Assembly (NCBI RefSeq): GCF_018449475.1
Contig: NZ_JAHCQH010000015.1
Span: forward strand, 62,001-126,000
Direction of reading: 5' to 3'
Length of the DNA: 64,000 bases
Origin: Ancylobacter radicis
GTDB taxonomy: Bacteria > Pseudomonadota > Alphaproteobacteria > Rhizobiales > Xanthobacteraceae
The notes beneath the pieces are model-generated. The model was not told the origin of the DNA. It saw nothing but the letters and a program-made list of their open reading frames with translations, and ran no database searches. Positions 17,327 to 25,793 of the stretch are shown piece after piece (position 1 is the stretch's first letter; each line of letters starts with the position of its first letter). Both the position numbers and the translations under genes were made by a program.

Positions 17327-17953
17327 TCACCCGCGCCGCGCGCCCTCGACGATGCCCAGCACCGCCCCGGCGATCGCCTCGGCGCGGGCCGTGAGCGGGC
17401 CGGGCAGCCGGCCATAGAGCGCGAACACCGCCGGCTGCACCACGCAGCCGAGCGCCATGGCGGCGGCGAGCGTCGCGCGCTCGGCCTCCAGCCCGGCGCC
17501 GCGCATCAGCCGCGCCACCGCCTCGACCACATTCGCCTCCGGCGTTTCCGGCACATAGGTGAGATGGTCGTGCTGGTGGATCAGCAGATAGGCGAACAGA
17601 GCCGGCTCGGCATCGAACAGCCGGCAGGCAAGACCGACCACGGCACTGATCTTCTCCGCGAGCGTGCCCCCGCCCGCATCCACCGCGCCGATCTCACCGG
17701 CCAGCGCGGCATAGCGGGAGAGAAACAGCTCGCGCGCCAGTTCCTCCTTGGAGGGGAAATGCCGGTAGAGCGCGCCTTCCGAGAGCCCGGTGGCCTGTGC
17801 GATGTCGCGCACCGAGGTGCCGTCGACCCCCTTCTGGGCGAACAGGGTCAGCGCCTCCGCCTCGATCCGCGCGCGCGTCACCGTGCCGTCGCGCCCGCGC
17901 CGGGCGGCGGGCGGCACGGCACGGGCCGGCGGACGATGGGAGGGCGCCCTCAC
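17327..17953 (-). CDS. TetR/AcrR-family transcriptional regulator
   Basis: This is a one-component repressor with an N-terminal DNA-binding domain. The region LFAQKGVDGTSVRDIAQATGLSEGALYRHFPSKEELAREL is a canonical TetR helix-turn-helix; the C-terminal half is a helical ligand-binding domain of unknown specificity. The likely GTG start at 17953 overlaps the stop of the acyl-ACP synthetase gene (GTGA), so the regulator is coupled to its probable target. That gene has a TetR-like palindrome (21397-21420) in its promoter region. The ligand is likely to be a fatty acyl compound by context. Extra residues between the start and the helix-turn-helix are arginine- and proline-rich, so the true start could be further in. 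Confidence 0.85.
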   Translation of the reverse strand: MRAPSHRPPARAVPPAARRGRDGTVTRARIEAEALTLFAQKGVDGTSVRDIAQATGLSEGALYRHFPSKEELARELFLSRYAALAGEIGAVDAGGGTLAEKISAVVGLACRLFDAEPALFAYLLIHQHDHLTYVPETPEANVVEAVARLMRGAGLEAERATLAAAMALGCVVQPAVFALYGRLPGPLTARAEAIAGAVLGIVEGARRG

Positions 17954-20900
17954 GAGACCGCCCCCGAGGCACTCCCCGACGCCGCGTTGCGCGCCGCGAT
18001 CATCTCCAGCGCCATCACCCGCGCGCGGGTGAAGTCCACCTTGCCGGTGCCGAGCAGCGGCAGGGAGTCCATGAGCAGGATCTCGGCCGGGATCATCAGC
18101 TCGGTCACGCCGATCTCGCGGCCATGGGCCTGCAACGCCGCGCGGGTGAGATCGGTCGCGGTGGTGAGCAGGAGGATGCGCTCGCCGCGCTTGGCATCGG
18201 GAATGGCGACGGCGACATGCTCGGCATCCGGCCGCAGCGTGGCGACCATGGCGTCGATGGCGGCGAGCGAGATCATCTCGCCGGCGATCTTGGCGAAGCG
18301 TTTGACGCGGCCGCGAATGGCGACGAAGCCTTCCTCGTCCAGCGCCACGATGTCGCCGGTGTCGTACCAGCCCTGTTCCGGCGGCTCCAGCACGCCCGGC
18401 GCCTCGGGGCGGATATAGCCGAGCATGATGTTCGGCCCGCGCACGCGCAGCCGCCCGCCCTCCTCGATGCCGGCCATCGGCTCCAGCACATGGTCGATGC
18501 CCGGCAGCATCCGGCCGACGGTACCGGCGCGGTTGAACATCGGTGTGTTCACCGCGAGCACCGGCGCGCATTCGGTGACGCCATACCCTTCCAGAATGCG
18601 GTGGCCGAACTTCTCCATCCACATCCGCCGGGTTTCCGCCTTCACCGGCTCGGCGCCGGCCACGACGAAGCGCAGCGAGCGGAAGTCGTAGGGGTTGGCG
18701 GTGCGGGCATAGCCCATGAGGAAGGTGTCGGTGCCGACGATGGCGGTGGCGTTGGTGGCGTAGACCAGTTCCGGGATGATCCGGTAGTGCAGCGGCGAGG
18801 GGTAGAGATAGGTCTTGAGGCCGGACACCATGGGCAGGATCAGCCCGCCGGTGAGGCCGAAGGAGTGGAACACCGGCAGCACGTTGAACATGATGTCGGC
18901 CGGCGAAAAGTCGATCCGCGCCGCCACCTGCGCGACATTGGTCAGCACGTTGCGGTGGGAGAGCACGACGCCCTTGGGGCTGCCCTCCGAGCCCGAGGTG
19001 AACAGGATGAAGGCCGGCTCGTCGGGATGGGCAGGCTTCGGGTCGGGCAGCGGCAGCAGCGCCTTGAGCTTGTCCGCGCTGGTCACGCTCGCGCGCACCT
19101 CTTCGGTCAGCAGCACGCGCACATGCTTGGCAAGCTCCGCGACTTCCGCCTCCAGCCGCGCCTTGTCGATGAAGGCCTGCGAGGCGACGACGATCTTCAC
19201 CTGCGCCGCCTTGCAGGCCGCGACGAGGTTCACGGCGCCGGCGGTGTAGTTCAGCATCACCGGCACGCGGCCATGGCGGGACAGGCCCATCAGCACCACG
19301 GCGATGCCGGCCGCATTGGGCAGCAGCACGCCGACCTTCTCGCCGCGCTCCGTCACCGCCGCCAGCTTGTCGCCGAGGATGCGCGCGCCGAGAATGAGCT
19401 TGCGATAGGTGAGCGCGGTGCCGAGCGGGTCCTCCACCACCAGCCGCCCCGTGCCGAGCCGCTCGCCGGCCTCCTTCACCGCCTGATAGACGGTCTGGTT
19501 GGTGTGCGAGGTCTCGAAGACGAGATCGGACATGATGTCGTAGAGCGCCGCCCCCGCCGCGCGCCGCCGCTTGCGGCCGAACAGTTCCGGGTCGATCTGG
19601 ATGCGCCGGGGCGGGAGAATGGTGACGCGCACCTTGGGGAAGAGGCGCTTGCGCGTCTGGTCCGGGGTGAGGCGGGAGAAATAGGTCTGCTCCAGCCCCT
19701 CGATGCGCACCGGCACGACGGGCGCCTGCGCCTTGTCCGCCACCAGCGCCGAGCCGTCATAGATCTTCATGATGGAGCCGGTGACGGTGATCCGTCCCTC
19801 CGGGAAGATCACCAATTGCTCGCCTTGCTGGACGAGGCGGATCAGGTCGCGCGTCGCCAGCGGCCGGGTCGGATCGAGCGGGAAGGCCCGCACCAGCGAG
19901 AGGAAGGGCTTGATCCACCACCGCTCGGCGATGCTGGCATCGACGGCGAAGATCGGGTCATGGTCGAGCAGCGCCATGATCAGCGGCGCGTCGAGGAAGC
20001 TCACATGGTTGATGGCGATCACCGAGCCGGGCCCGGCGGCCTTCAGATGCTCGGCGCCCTTCACCTCGACGCGGAAGGCGACGCGGAAGACGAGGCGGAT
20101 CAGGTCGCGCAGCACATGGCCGCGAAAGGCCCGCGCCGTGAGGAAGGCGGCGATCAGCGTCGTGGCGCCGATCAGCGCCAGCAAAGCGGGAGCGCCGACT
20201 CCCGCCGCTTGCAACCCGGCGACCACCACCGCCCCGGCCGTCATGAAGGCGGCGTTCAGCACATTGTTGCCGGCGATGACGCGGGCGCGGCGATCCTCGC
20301 CCGCTTCCGCCTGCACGAAGGCGAAGGTCGGCACGACGAAGGCACCGCCCGCCGCGGCAAGGCCGATCAGCCCGAAACCGGCGAGCAGCCCCTCTTTCGA
20401 GGTGAGGAAATCATACCAGCCGATCGGCTCCACCGTCGGGGTCAGCGCGGCGAAATGGGCGCCGAGGAACAGCGCGAAACCCGCCATGACGAAGCCGGCG
20501 AAGGGCACCAGCGCCAGCAATATGCGCCCTTCCGAGAGCTTGGCGGCCAGCGTCGAGCCGATCGCGACACCGACGGTGAACAGCATCAGGAACAGCGTGA
20601 CGACGCCTTCCGTGCCGCCGATATCCTCCTTCACCAGCGTCGGCAGCAGGGCCAGCACGACCGCGCCGACCAGCCAGAACCAGGAGACGATCAGCGTGCC
20701 GCGCCAGATGGCGGGCGTCGTGCGCAGCTCGGAGATCAGCGCCACCGTGCTGCGCCAGATGTTGCGGTCGATCTTCAGGTCGGGCGCGCCCTCCAGTGTC
20801 GGCGGGATGGCCCGCGCGCTCAGCCAGCAGATCACCGCGAAGACGAAGGTGAAGCCGGCCACCGCCCAGTCATGGGTATGGGTGATGGCGATGGCGCCGC

Positions 20901-21378
20901 CCACCGTGCCGGCGAGGATGGCGGCGAAGGTCGCCATCTCCACCAGCGCATTGCCGGAGACCAGTTCCTCGCGGGCGAGATGGTCGGGCAGGATGCCGTA
21001 TTTCACCGGCCCGAACAGCGCGCTCAGCGTACCCATCAGGAACAGGCCGATGAACAGCAGCGGCAGCGAGCCGAGCACGAAGCCGGAGGAGGCGACGAGC
21101 ACGATCCAGATCTCGGCGAATTTCAGCCGGCGGGCGATCAGCGACTTGTCGTAGCGGTCGGCCAGTTGCCCGCCGAGGCTGGAGAACAGAAAGAAGGGCA
21201 GGATGAACACGCCGCCCGCCAGCGTCACCAGCGCCCCGCCGGTCTCCGCCGTCGCGGCGAGGCCGTAGAGGATGAGCAGCGCCATCGCGTTCTTCACGAA
21301 ATTGTCGTTGAAGGCGGAGAAGAACTGGCACCAGAAAAGCGGCGCAAAGCGCCGTGACGTCATCAGCCGGGTGAACAA
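17950..21378 (-). CDS. aas: Trimodular lysophospholipid flippase / acyltransferase / acyl-ACP synthetase
   Basis: This 1142-residue membrane protein fuses three activities of lysophospholipid repair. Residues 1 to about 410 are an MFS transporter resembling LplT, with 12 predicted membrane segments, which flips lysophospholipid inward. About 430-620 form a PlsC-type acyltransferase with the catalytic NHVSFLD (H....D) and FPEGRI motifs. About 640-1130 form an AMP-binding acyl-ACP synthetase with the ATP motif FTSGSEGSPKGV, GYGVTE and the YDTGD core. In Escherichia coli LplT and Aas are separate neighbouring genes; the fusion makes the pathway one polypeptide. It is followed by a coupled TetR regulator and preceded by an imperfect 24 bp palindrome. 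Function is well supported by domains; the gene symbol is used by homology. Confidence 0.93.
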   Translation of the reverse strand: MFTRLMTSRRFAPLFWCQFFSAFNDNFVKNAMALLILYGLAATAETGGALVTLAGGVFILPFFLFSSLGGQLADRYDKSLIARRLKFAEIWIVLVASSGFVLGSLPLLFIGLFLMGTLSALFGPVKYGILPDHLAREELVSGNALVEMATFAAILAGTVGGAIAITHTHDWAVAGFTFVFAVICWLSARAIPPTLEGAPDLKIDRNIWRSTVALISELRTTPAIWRGTLIVSWFWLVGAVVLALLPTLVKEDIGGTEGVVTLFLMLFTVGVAIGSTLAAKLSEGRILLALVPFAGFVMAGFALFLGAHFAALTPTVEPIGWYDFLTSKEGLLAGFGLIGLAAAGGAFVVPTFAFVQAEAGEDRRARVIAGNNVLNAAFMTAGAVVVAGLQAAGVGAPALLALIGATTLIAAFLTARAFRGHVLRDLIRLVFRVAFRVEVKGAEHLKAAGPGSVIAINHVSFLDAPLIMALLDHDPIFAVDASIAERWWIKPFLSLVRAFPLDPTRPLATRDLIRLVQQGEQLVIFPEGRITVTGSIMKIYDGSALVADKAQAPVVPVRIEGLEQTYFSRLTPDQTRKRLFPKVRVTILPPRRIQIDPELFGRKRRRAAGAALYDIMSDLVFETSHTNQTVYQAVKEAGERLGTGRLVVEDPLGTALTYRKLILGARILGDKLAAVTERGEKVGVLLPNAAGIAVVLMGLSRHGRVPVMLNYTAGAVNLVAACKAAQVKIVVASQAFIDKARLEAEVAELAKHVRVLLTEEVRASVTSADKLKALLPLPDPKPAHPDEPAFILFTSGSEGSPKGVVLSHRNVLTNVAQVAARIDFSPADIMFNVLPVFHSFGLTGGLILPMVSGLKTYLYPSPLHYRIIPELVYATNATAIVGTDTFLMGYARTANPYDFRSLRFVVAGAEPVKAETRRMWMEKFGHRILEGYGVTECAPVLAVNTPMFNRAGTVGRMLPGIDHVLEPMAGIEEGGRLRVRGPNIMLGYIRPEAPGVLEPPEQGWYDTGDIVALDEEGFVAIRGRVKRFAKIAGEMISLAAIDAMVATLRPDAEHVAVAIPDAKRGERILLLTTATDLTRAALQAHGREIGVTELMIPAEILLMDSLPLLGTGKVDFTRARVMALEMIAARNAASGSASGAVS

Positions 21379-21396
21379 GGCGGAGCCTCCCGCGTT

Positions 21397-21420
21397 ATGT
21401 TAGTGAGCGATCACTTACAT
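21397..21420. promoter_or_regulatory. Imperfect 24 bp palindrome, probable TetR operator
   Basis: The 24 bases starting ATGTTAGTGAGC and ending GATCACTTACAT form an inverted repeat matching at 10 of 12 positions per arm. It lies 19 bases before the aas start codon, where a repressor would block transcription. The TetR gene coupled to aas is the obvious candidate regulator. The rest of the 21421-21600 spacer shows nothing else that I recognise. Confidence 0.6.
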
Positions 21421-21600
21421 AAGGAGGACGCAAGGTCAAGGGGCCGGCCCTTGGGCCACACGTGAAAGCCCCCATGAGGCGCCGGACGCGGCCGGATGCC
21501 GGCAACGCCTCGGGCTTCTGTCGGGATCGGTCTGTCAAGGTCGGCAAGGTTGAGGGCGGGTGAGCGGCGTTTGGCACGGCTTCCTGCCGAGCGCGCACGG

Positions 21601-22776
21601 TCACACGAACACGCCCGCCAACGCGGCGGCGAGCAGCGTGCCGTCATGGGCGGCGAGTTGCAGCCGCGAGGGCCGGCCCCTCTCATGCACCATCAACGTG
21701 GCGCCGCACATGGCGAGCGACCAGCCGGCGCCGACCGCGAGGAAGGCGGTGCCGATACTAAGCGCGTCCGGCAGCAGGCGGACCAGCGCCGCCGCGACCG
21801 CGCAGAGCATCACCGCGCCCACCGCGAGAGCCGGCGCGCCGATCCGGCGGGCGAGCACGCCGCCGGCCAGCGCCGGCCCGTACATCGCCACCACATGCCA
21901 GGCGACGATGCCGGACACCAGCGGCACGCTGACGCCGCAGCCGATCAGCGCCAGCGGCGCCCCGGCCATGGCGGAGGTCATGGCGCCCCAGGCGAGCGCG
22001 CCGATCAGCGTCGGCAGCGCCAGCGCCCGCCAGGCGAGAGCGGGGTGGGCCCCCGTCTGGCGGGCCGCCTGCGCCGCCTCGACGGTGAAATCGGCATGGG
22101 AAAAGCGCGCCTCGGGCAGCGTCACCGCAAAGCCGAGCGCGCCAAGCTGGGCCAGTGCGGCGAGCACCAGCGTCCCGGCGAAGGTGTAGGGCACGGCGAG
22201 CGCCTCGGCCTGCCCGGCGAGCAGCGGCCCGGCAAGGCCGGCCAGCGCGCCGGCACCGATGAGCCGGGCCACCGCGCCGGGCCGGCCGGCGGATTCCGCG
22301 CCGAAGGCGGCGGCGTGGCGGTAAAACATGCCGAAGCCCTGTGCCGCGCCGAGCCAGAAGGCGCCCAGCACCAGCGGCGCGAACAGCGCCGTCACCAGCG
22401 CATAGGCGCAGACGAGACCGCCCGCGACACCGAGGCTCGCCCCGAGCGCGAAGCCGGCCCGCCGGCCGAAAGCGTCGAGCAGCAGGCTGGCCGGCAGGCT
22501 GGCCAGCGCCGCGCCGCCGAGAAAGGCGGCGAGCGGCAGGCCGGAGACGGGCAGCAGGCCGAGCCGGTCGCCCGGCGGCGCCAGCATGTCACCGGCCAGC
22601 GGCAGCACGCCCAGCGTCAGCGCCTGCGCCAGCACCACCAGCGCGAAGCCGGCGGCAAGGCGGGCTTCGCCCGCTCCCCGGCGCAGGCCGAGCGCGCTGT
22701 CTTCCGGGCAGGCACAGCCGAGCCGGCCGGCGCGCGCGCCCTCCGTCTCCACGCCGAACAGGTCGCCGGCACTCAT
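21601..22776 (-). CDS. ccoA: CcoA-type MFS copper importer
   Basis: This 391-residue MFS protein has about 12 membrane segments and carries the two copper-binding motifs of the CcoA family. These are M266xxxM270 (AMTSAM) and H294xxxM298 (HVVAM). The distance between them equals that in Rhodobacter capsulatus CcoA as I recall it (M233, M237, H261, M265). CcoA imports copper needed to assemble cbb3-type oxidase. The gene overlaps ccoS by four bases (ATGA) and is the last gene of the ccoGHIS assembly cluster, which strongly supports the role. A cysteine pair near residues 21-23 is an additional possible metal ligand. Generic MFS annotation would miss this. Confidence 0.85.
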   Translation of the reverse strand: MSAGDLFGVETEGARAGRLGCACPEDSALGLRRGAGEARLAAGFALVVLAQALTLGVLPLAGDMLAPPGDRLGLLPVSGLPLAAFLGGAALASLPASLLLDAFGRRAGFALGASLGVAGGLVCAYALVTALFAPLVLGAFWLGAAQGFGMFYRHAAAFGAESAGRPGAVARLIGAGALAGLAGPLLAGQAEALAVPYTFAGTLVLAALAQLGALGFAVTLPEARFSHADFTVEAAQAARQTGAHPALAWRALALPTLIGALAWGAMTSAMAGAPLALIGCGVSVPLVSGIVAWHVVAMYGPALAGGVLARRIGAPALAVGAVMLCAVAAALVRLLPDALSIGTAFLAVGAGWSLAMCGATLMVHERGRPSRLQLAAHDGTLLAAALAGVFV

Positions 22777-22955
22777 GGCCGCTCACCTCCGGGCGCGCCA
22801 TGGCGGCCGTCCTCAAGGTCGTCATCCTTCAGCACGCGCAGCGCCGCGCCTTCCATGTCGTCATACTGGCCGGCACGCAGCGACCACATGAAGGCGAGAA
22901 GACCGAGCAGGCCAAGGCAGAGCGCGGCCGGCACGAGATAGAGAAGAACGGTCAT
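22773..22955 (-). CDS. ccoS: cbb3-type oxidase assembly protein CcoS
   Basis: This small membrane protein is required for insertion of cofactors into cbb3 oxidase. The 60-residue product has one N-terminal transmembrane segment (residues 4-24). It then has the family signature of an aromatic/acidic stretch, SLRAGQYDDMEGAALRVL, in which the QYDD and GAALRIL-like parts are diagnostic. It overlaps ccoI upstream and ccoA downstream by four bases each. Confidence 0.93.
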   Translation of the reverse strand: MTVLLYLVPAALCLGLLGLLAFMWSLRAGQYDDMEGAALRVLKDDDLEDGRHGAPGGERP

Positions 22956-25258
22956 TTGGCCTCCCGGATGTGTGCCGGAGCGGGCGCAGCAGTGGGGCCG
23001 CCGCGCGCGCGCAGCGCGTTGAGCGTGACGATCACCGACGAACCGGACATGGCGAGCGCGGCGATCAGCGGCGTCACCAGCCCGGCAATGGCGAGCGGCA
23101 CGGCGATCAGATTGTAGACGATGGCGATCATCAGGTTCTCGCGCATCAGCCGGCGCGCCCGCGCGGCCACCGCCAGCGCGGCCTCGACCGGGGCGAGACG
23201 GTCGCCGAGGAACACCGCGTCGGCCTGCGCGCGGGTCACGTCGGCGGCGGTGATGGGCGAGAGCGAGACATGGGCGCTGGCCAGAGAGGGCGCGTCATTG
23301 ATGCCGTCGCCGACCATCAGCACGCGGTGCCCTTCGGCGGCGAGGCTGTCGAGCACGGCGATCTTGTCGGCCGGGCGCGCCTGCGACCACCAGTCCTCGA
23401 CGCCCAGAGTCGCGGCGACGGGGGCCACCGCTTCCGTCCGGTCGCCGGAAAGGACGACAATGCGCAGCCCCTCGCCCCGGCGCCCGCCAAAGTTCTTCAG
23501 CCGACTTATGACCTGCGCCGCGTCCGGCCGCAGCGTCTGGCGGATTTCCAGCACCGCGCAGGTCTCGCCGAGCCGCACCGCCACCAGCGAGGCATCGGGC
23601 GCGTGCCGCACGAGGTCGGCACAGCCGCAGAAGGCCGGGCTGCCGAGCCGTGCCGCGCGCCCGTCGATCATCGCCTCGATGCCCGCGCCGGAGGTCTCGC
23701 GCGCCTCGCGCACCGGCTCCGCGTCGGGATGGGTGGCGGCGATGGCGCGGGCGAGCGGGTGGGTACTGGCCAGCGCCAGCCGGGCCGCCGCCAGCAGCAA
23801 ATCGGGCGGCACCGCCGCGGCATTGGCGACCGCCGGCTCCGGCAGGGTCAGCGTGCCGGTCTTGTCGAAGGCCACCGTGTCGATCTCGGCCAGCCGCTCG
23901 AAGGCATCGCCGGAATTGAGCAGGATGCCGTGGCGCATCAGCGTGCCGGCGGCCACCACCTGCACGGCCGGCACGGCCAGCGCCAGCGCGCAGGGGCAGG
24001 TGATGATGAGCACGGCGACGGCGATCAGCACCGCCTGATGCAGCGAGGCGCCGGCGATCAGCCAGCCGATCAGCGACAGCAGCGCGGTCGCGTGGACCAC
24101 CGGCGCGTAGAGCCGGGCCGCCCGGTCGGCGAGCCGTACATAACGCCCACGCGCGGTTGCCGCCTTGTCGAGCAGGCGCTCGATTTCCTCCAGAAACGTG
24201 TCCTCGCCCGCCGCCGTGGTGCGCAGGCGCAGCGCGCCGTCCTGCACCAGGCTGCCGGCATGCACGCTGGCACCGGCCGAGACCGGGCGCGGCAGGGTCT
24301 CGCCGGTGACGAGGCTTTCATCCACGGCGCCGAAGCCCTCGACCACGATACCGTCCACCGGCGCCCGCTCGCCCGCGCTCACCAGCACCTCGTCGCCGGC
24401 CGTCACGGCGGCGGCGGGCACGGTGACGAGGCTGCCATCGGGCGCGAAGCGGCGCGCGCTGACCGCTTTCAGCGCGGCGAGATTGCCGGCCTCGGCCCGC
24501 GTCTTGCGGCGCATGGCGTGGTCGAGATAGCGCCCGGTGAGCAGGAAAAAGAGCAGCATCACCGCGGAATCGAAATAGGCGTGCTCGGCATGGTTCAGTG
24601 TCTCGAAGACGGAGACGCCGAGCGCCAGAATCACGCCGAGCGTGATCGGCACGTCCATGTTGAGCGAGCGCGCTTTCAGTGCCCGCAGGGCGCTGTGAAA
24701 GAACGGCTGGCCGGCATAGGCGGCGGCCGGCAGCGCGATCAGCGCCGAGAGCCAGTGGAACAGGTCGCGCGTCTCCGGCGTGATGTCGGTGGCATTGCCC
24801 GACCACACCGACACCGAGAGCAGCATGATGTTCATCGCCGCGAAGCCCGCCACGGCGAGGCAGCGCAACAGATGGCGCGCATTGGCGTGCTCGATCGCCT
24901 CCAGCCGGTCGGCCTCGAACGGGTAGGCGCGGTAGCCGATCCGGGCGAGCGCGTCGAGCACCGCCTCGGGCCGGGCCAGCGGCCGCGCGGTCCAGCCGAC
25001 GGTGAGGCGGTGGGCGGTGTAATTCAGCCGCGCCCGGGCGACCCCGTCCAGCGCCTCGGCCGCATCCTCGATCTCGTCGATGCAGGCGGCGCAGTCGATG
25101 CCCTCGATGGCGAAGGCCATCTCCGCCTGCCCGCTGGCATCCTCCCGCAGAAACAGGGAGAAATCCCGCGCCGCCGGCTCGGCCCCCGCCGTCCCGGCAG
25201 GGGTCCTACGCTCCACCGGGCCGGGGGACGCGGAAAAGTCGATGACCTGCGCACCCAT
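22952..25258 (-). CDS. ccoI: Cu(+)-exporting P-type ATPase for cbb3 assembly (CcoI/FixI)
   Basis: This P1B-type ATPase moves copper to the periplasm for cbb3 oxidase assembly. The 768-residue product has an N-terminal heavy-metal-associated domain with GIDCAACIDEIE, and eight predicted membrane segments including the ion-binding CPC in ITCPCALAL. It also has the phosphorylation motif DKTGTLTL, the HP motif THPLA and the hinge GDGINDAPSLA. The long N-terminal region before the metal-binding domain is typical of FixI/CcoI rather than CopA. ATG 25258 gives the expected length. It lies 23 bases after ccoH and overlaps ccoS by four bases. Confidence 0.95.
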   Translation of the reverse strand: MGAQVIDFSASPGPVERRTPAGTAGAEPAARDFSLFLREDASGQAEMAFAIEGIDCAACIDEIEDAAEALDGVARARLNYTAHRLTVGWTARPLARPEAVLDALARIGYRAYPFEADRLEAIEHANARHLLRCLAVAGFAAMNIMLLSVSVWSGNATDITPETRDLFHWLSALIALPAAAYAGQPFFHSALRALKARSLNMDVPITLGVILALGVSVFETLNHAEHAYFDSAVMLLFFLLTGRYLDHAMRRKTRAEAGNLAALKAVSARRFAPDGSLVTVPAAAVTAGDEVLVSAGERAPVDGIVVEGFGAVDESLVTGETLPRPVSAGASVHAGSLVQDGALRLRTTAAGEDTFLEEIERLLDKAATARGRYVRLADRAARLYAPVVHATALLSLIGWLIAGASLHQAVLIAVAVLIITCPCALALAVPAVQVVAAGTLMRHGILLNSGDAFERLAEIDTVAFDKTGTLTLPEPAVANAAAVPPDLLLAAARLALASTHPLARAIAATHPDAEPVREARETSGAGIEAMIDGRAARLGSPAFCGCADLVRHAPDASLVAVRLGETCAVLEIRQTLRPDAAQVISRLKNFGGRRGEGLRIVVLSGDRTEAVAPVAATLGVEDWWSQARPADKIAVLDSLAAEGHRVLMVGDGINDAPSLASAHVSLSPITAADVTRAQADAVFLGDRLAPVEAALAVAARARRLMRENLMIAIVYNLIAVPLAIAGLVTPLIAALAMSGSSVIVTLNALRARGGPTAAPAPAHIREAK

Positions 25259-25281
25259 GACGACGACCTTCCGCCCGGCAG

Positions 25282-25782
25282 CTATTTGACGATGACGCGG
25301 TTCATCGAGCGGTAGAGCCGCTCGCCGTCGCGGGAGAAGTCGATCACCAGCTCCCACTGGCCGGGCGGAATCTCCCCGCGCGCATTCCACAGGCCGTCGG
25401 AAATTTCATGCGGTTGCAGCACGATATCCAGCCGGCGGTTGGTCGGATGATGCAGCTCGGCCGTGAGGTCGACACCGGACAGCGGCAGCCCGTGGTCGTC
25501 GCGCCCGCTCACCACCAGCCGGGTCGGCTCGACATGGGCGTCGACCTGCCAGTGCCGCTGCGCCTGCGCCGCCGCGGCTTCGCTTTCCCTGCGGAAATCA
25601 AGCCCGGCCTTGTAGGAGCTTTCCGTCTCCACCCCGCCGAAGCTCGTCACCGCTGCCCGCACGAGGAAGAAATTGGCCGCGAAGACGATGGCGAAAAAGC
25701 CGAGAAAGCAGGCGAGCACGGTACGCCCGGTGAGGGGCCGCCCGCCCGGCGGCGGCGTAAGATCGGTGGCATGGAAAGCCAT
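25282..25782 (-). CDS. ccoH: cbb3 oxidase assembly protein CcoH/FixH
   Basis: This membrane-anchored assembly factor associates with cbb3 oxidase and CcoI. The 166-residue product has a single N-terminal transmembrane helix (about 21-45, VLACFLGFFAIVFAANFFLVRAA) and a periplasmic domain. That domain has the FixH pattern YKAGLDF, the HPTNRRLD segment and the closing RLYRSMNRVIVK. It sits 11 bases after ccoG and before ccoI, the usual ccoGHIS order. Confidence 0.93.
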   Translation of the reverse strand: MAFHATDLTPPPGGRPLTGRTVLACFLGFFAIVFAANFFLVRAAVTSFGGVETESSYKAGLDFRRESEAAAAQAQRHWQVDAHVEPTRLVVSGRDDHGLPLSGVDLTAELHHPTNRRLDIVLQPHEISDGLWNARGEIPPGQWELVIDFSRDGERLYRSMNRVIVK

Positions 25783-25793
25783 GGCGGTGCTCC

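Noticed and set aside
17797-21357. A 1186-codon open frame on the plus strand, opposite the acyl-ACP synthetase gene
   Set aside because: It mirrors the coding pattern of the well-supported minus-strand gene; its translation is low-complexity (rich in R, H, Q, G, D) with no family motifs. It is a high-GC shadow.
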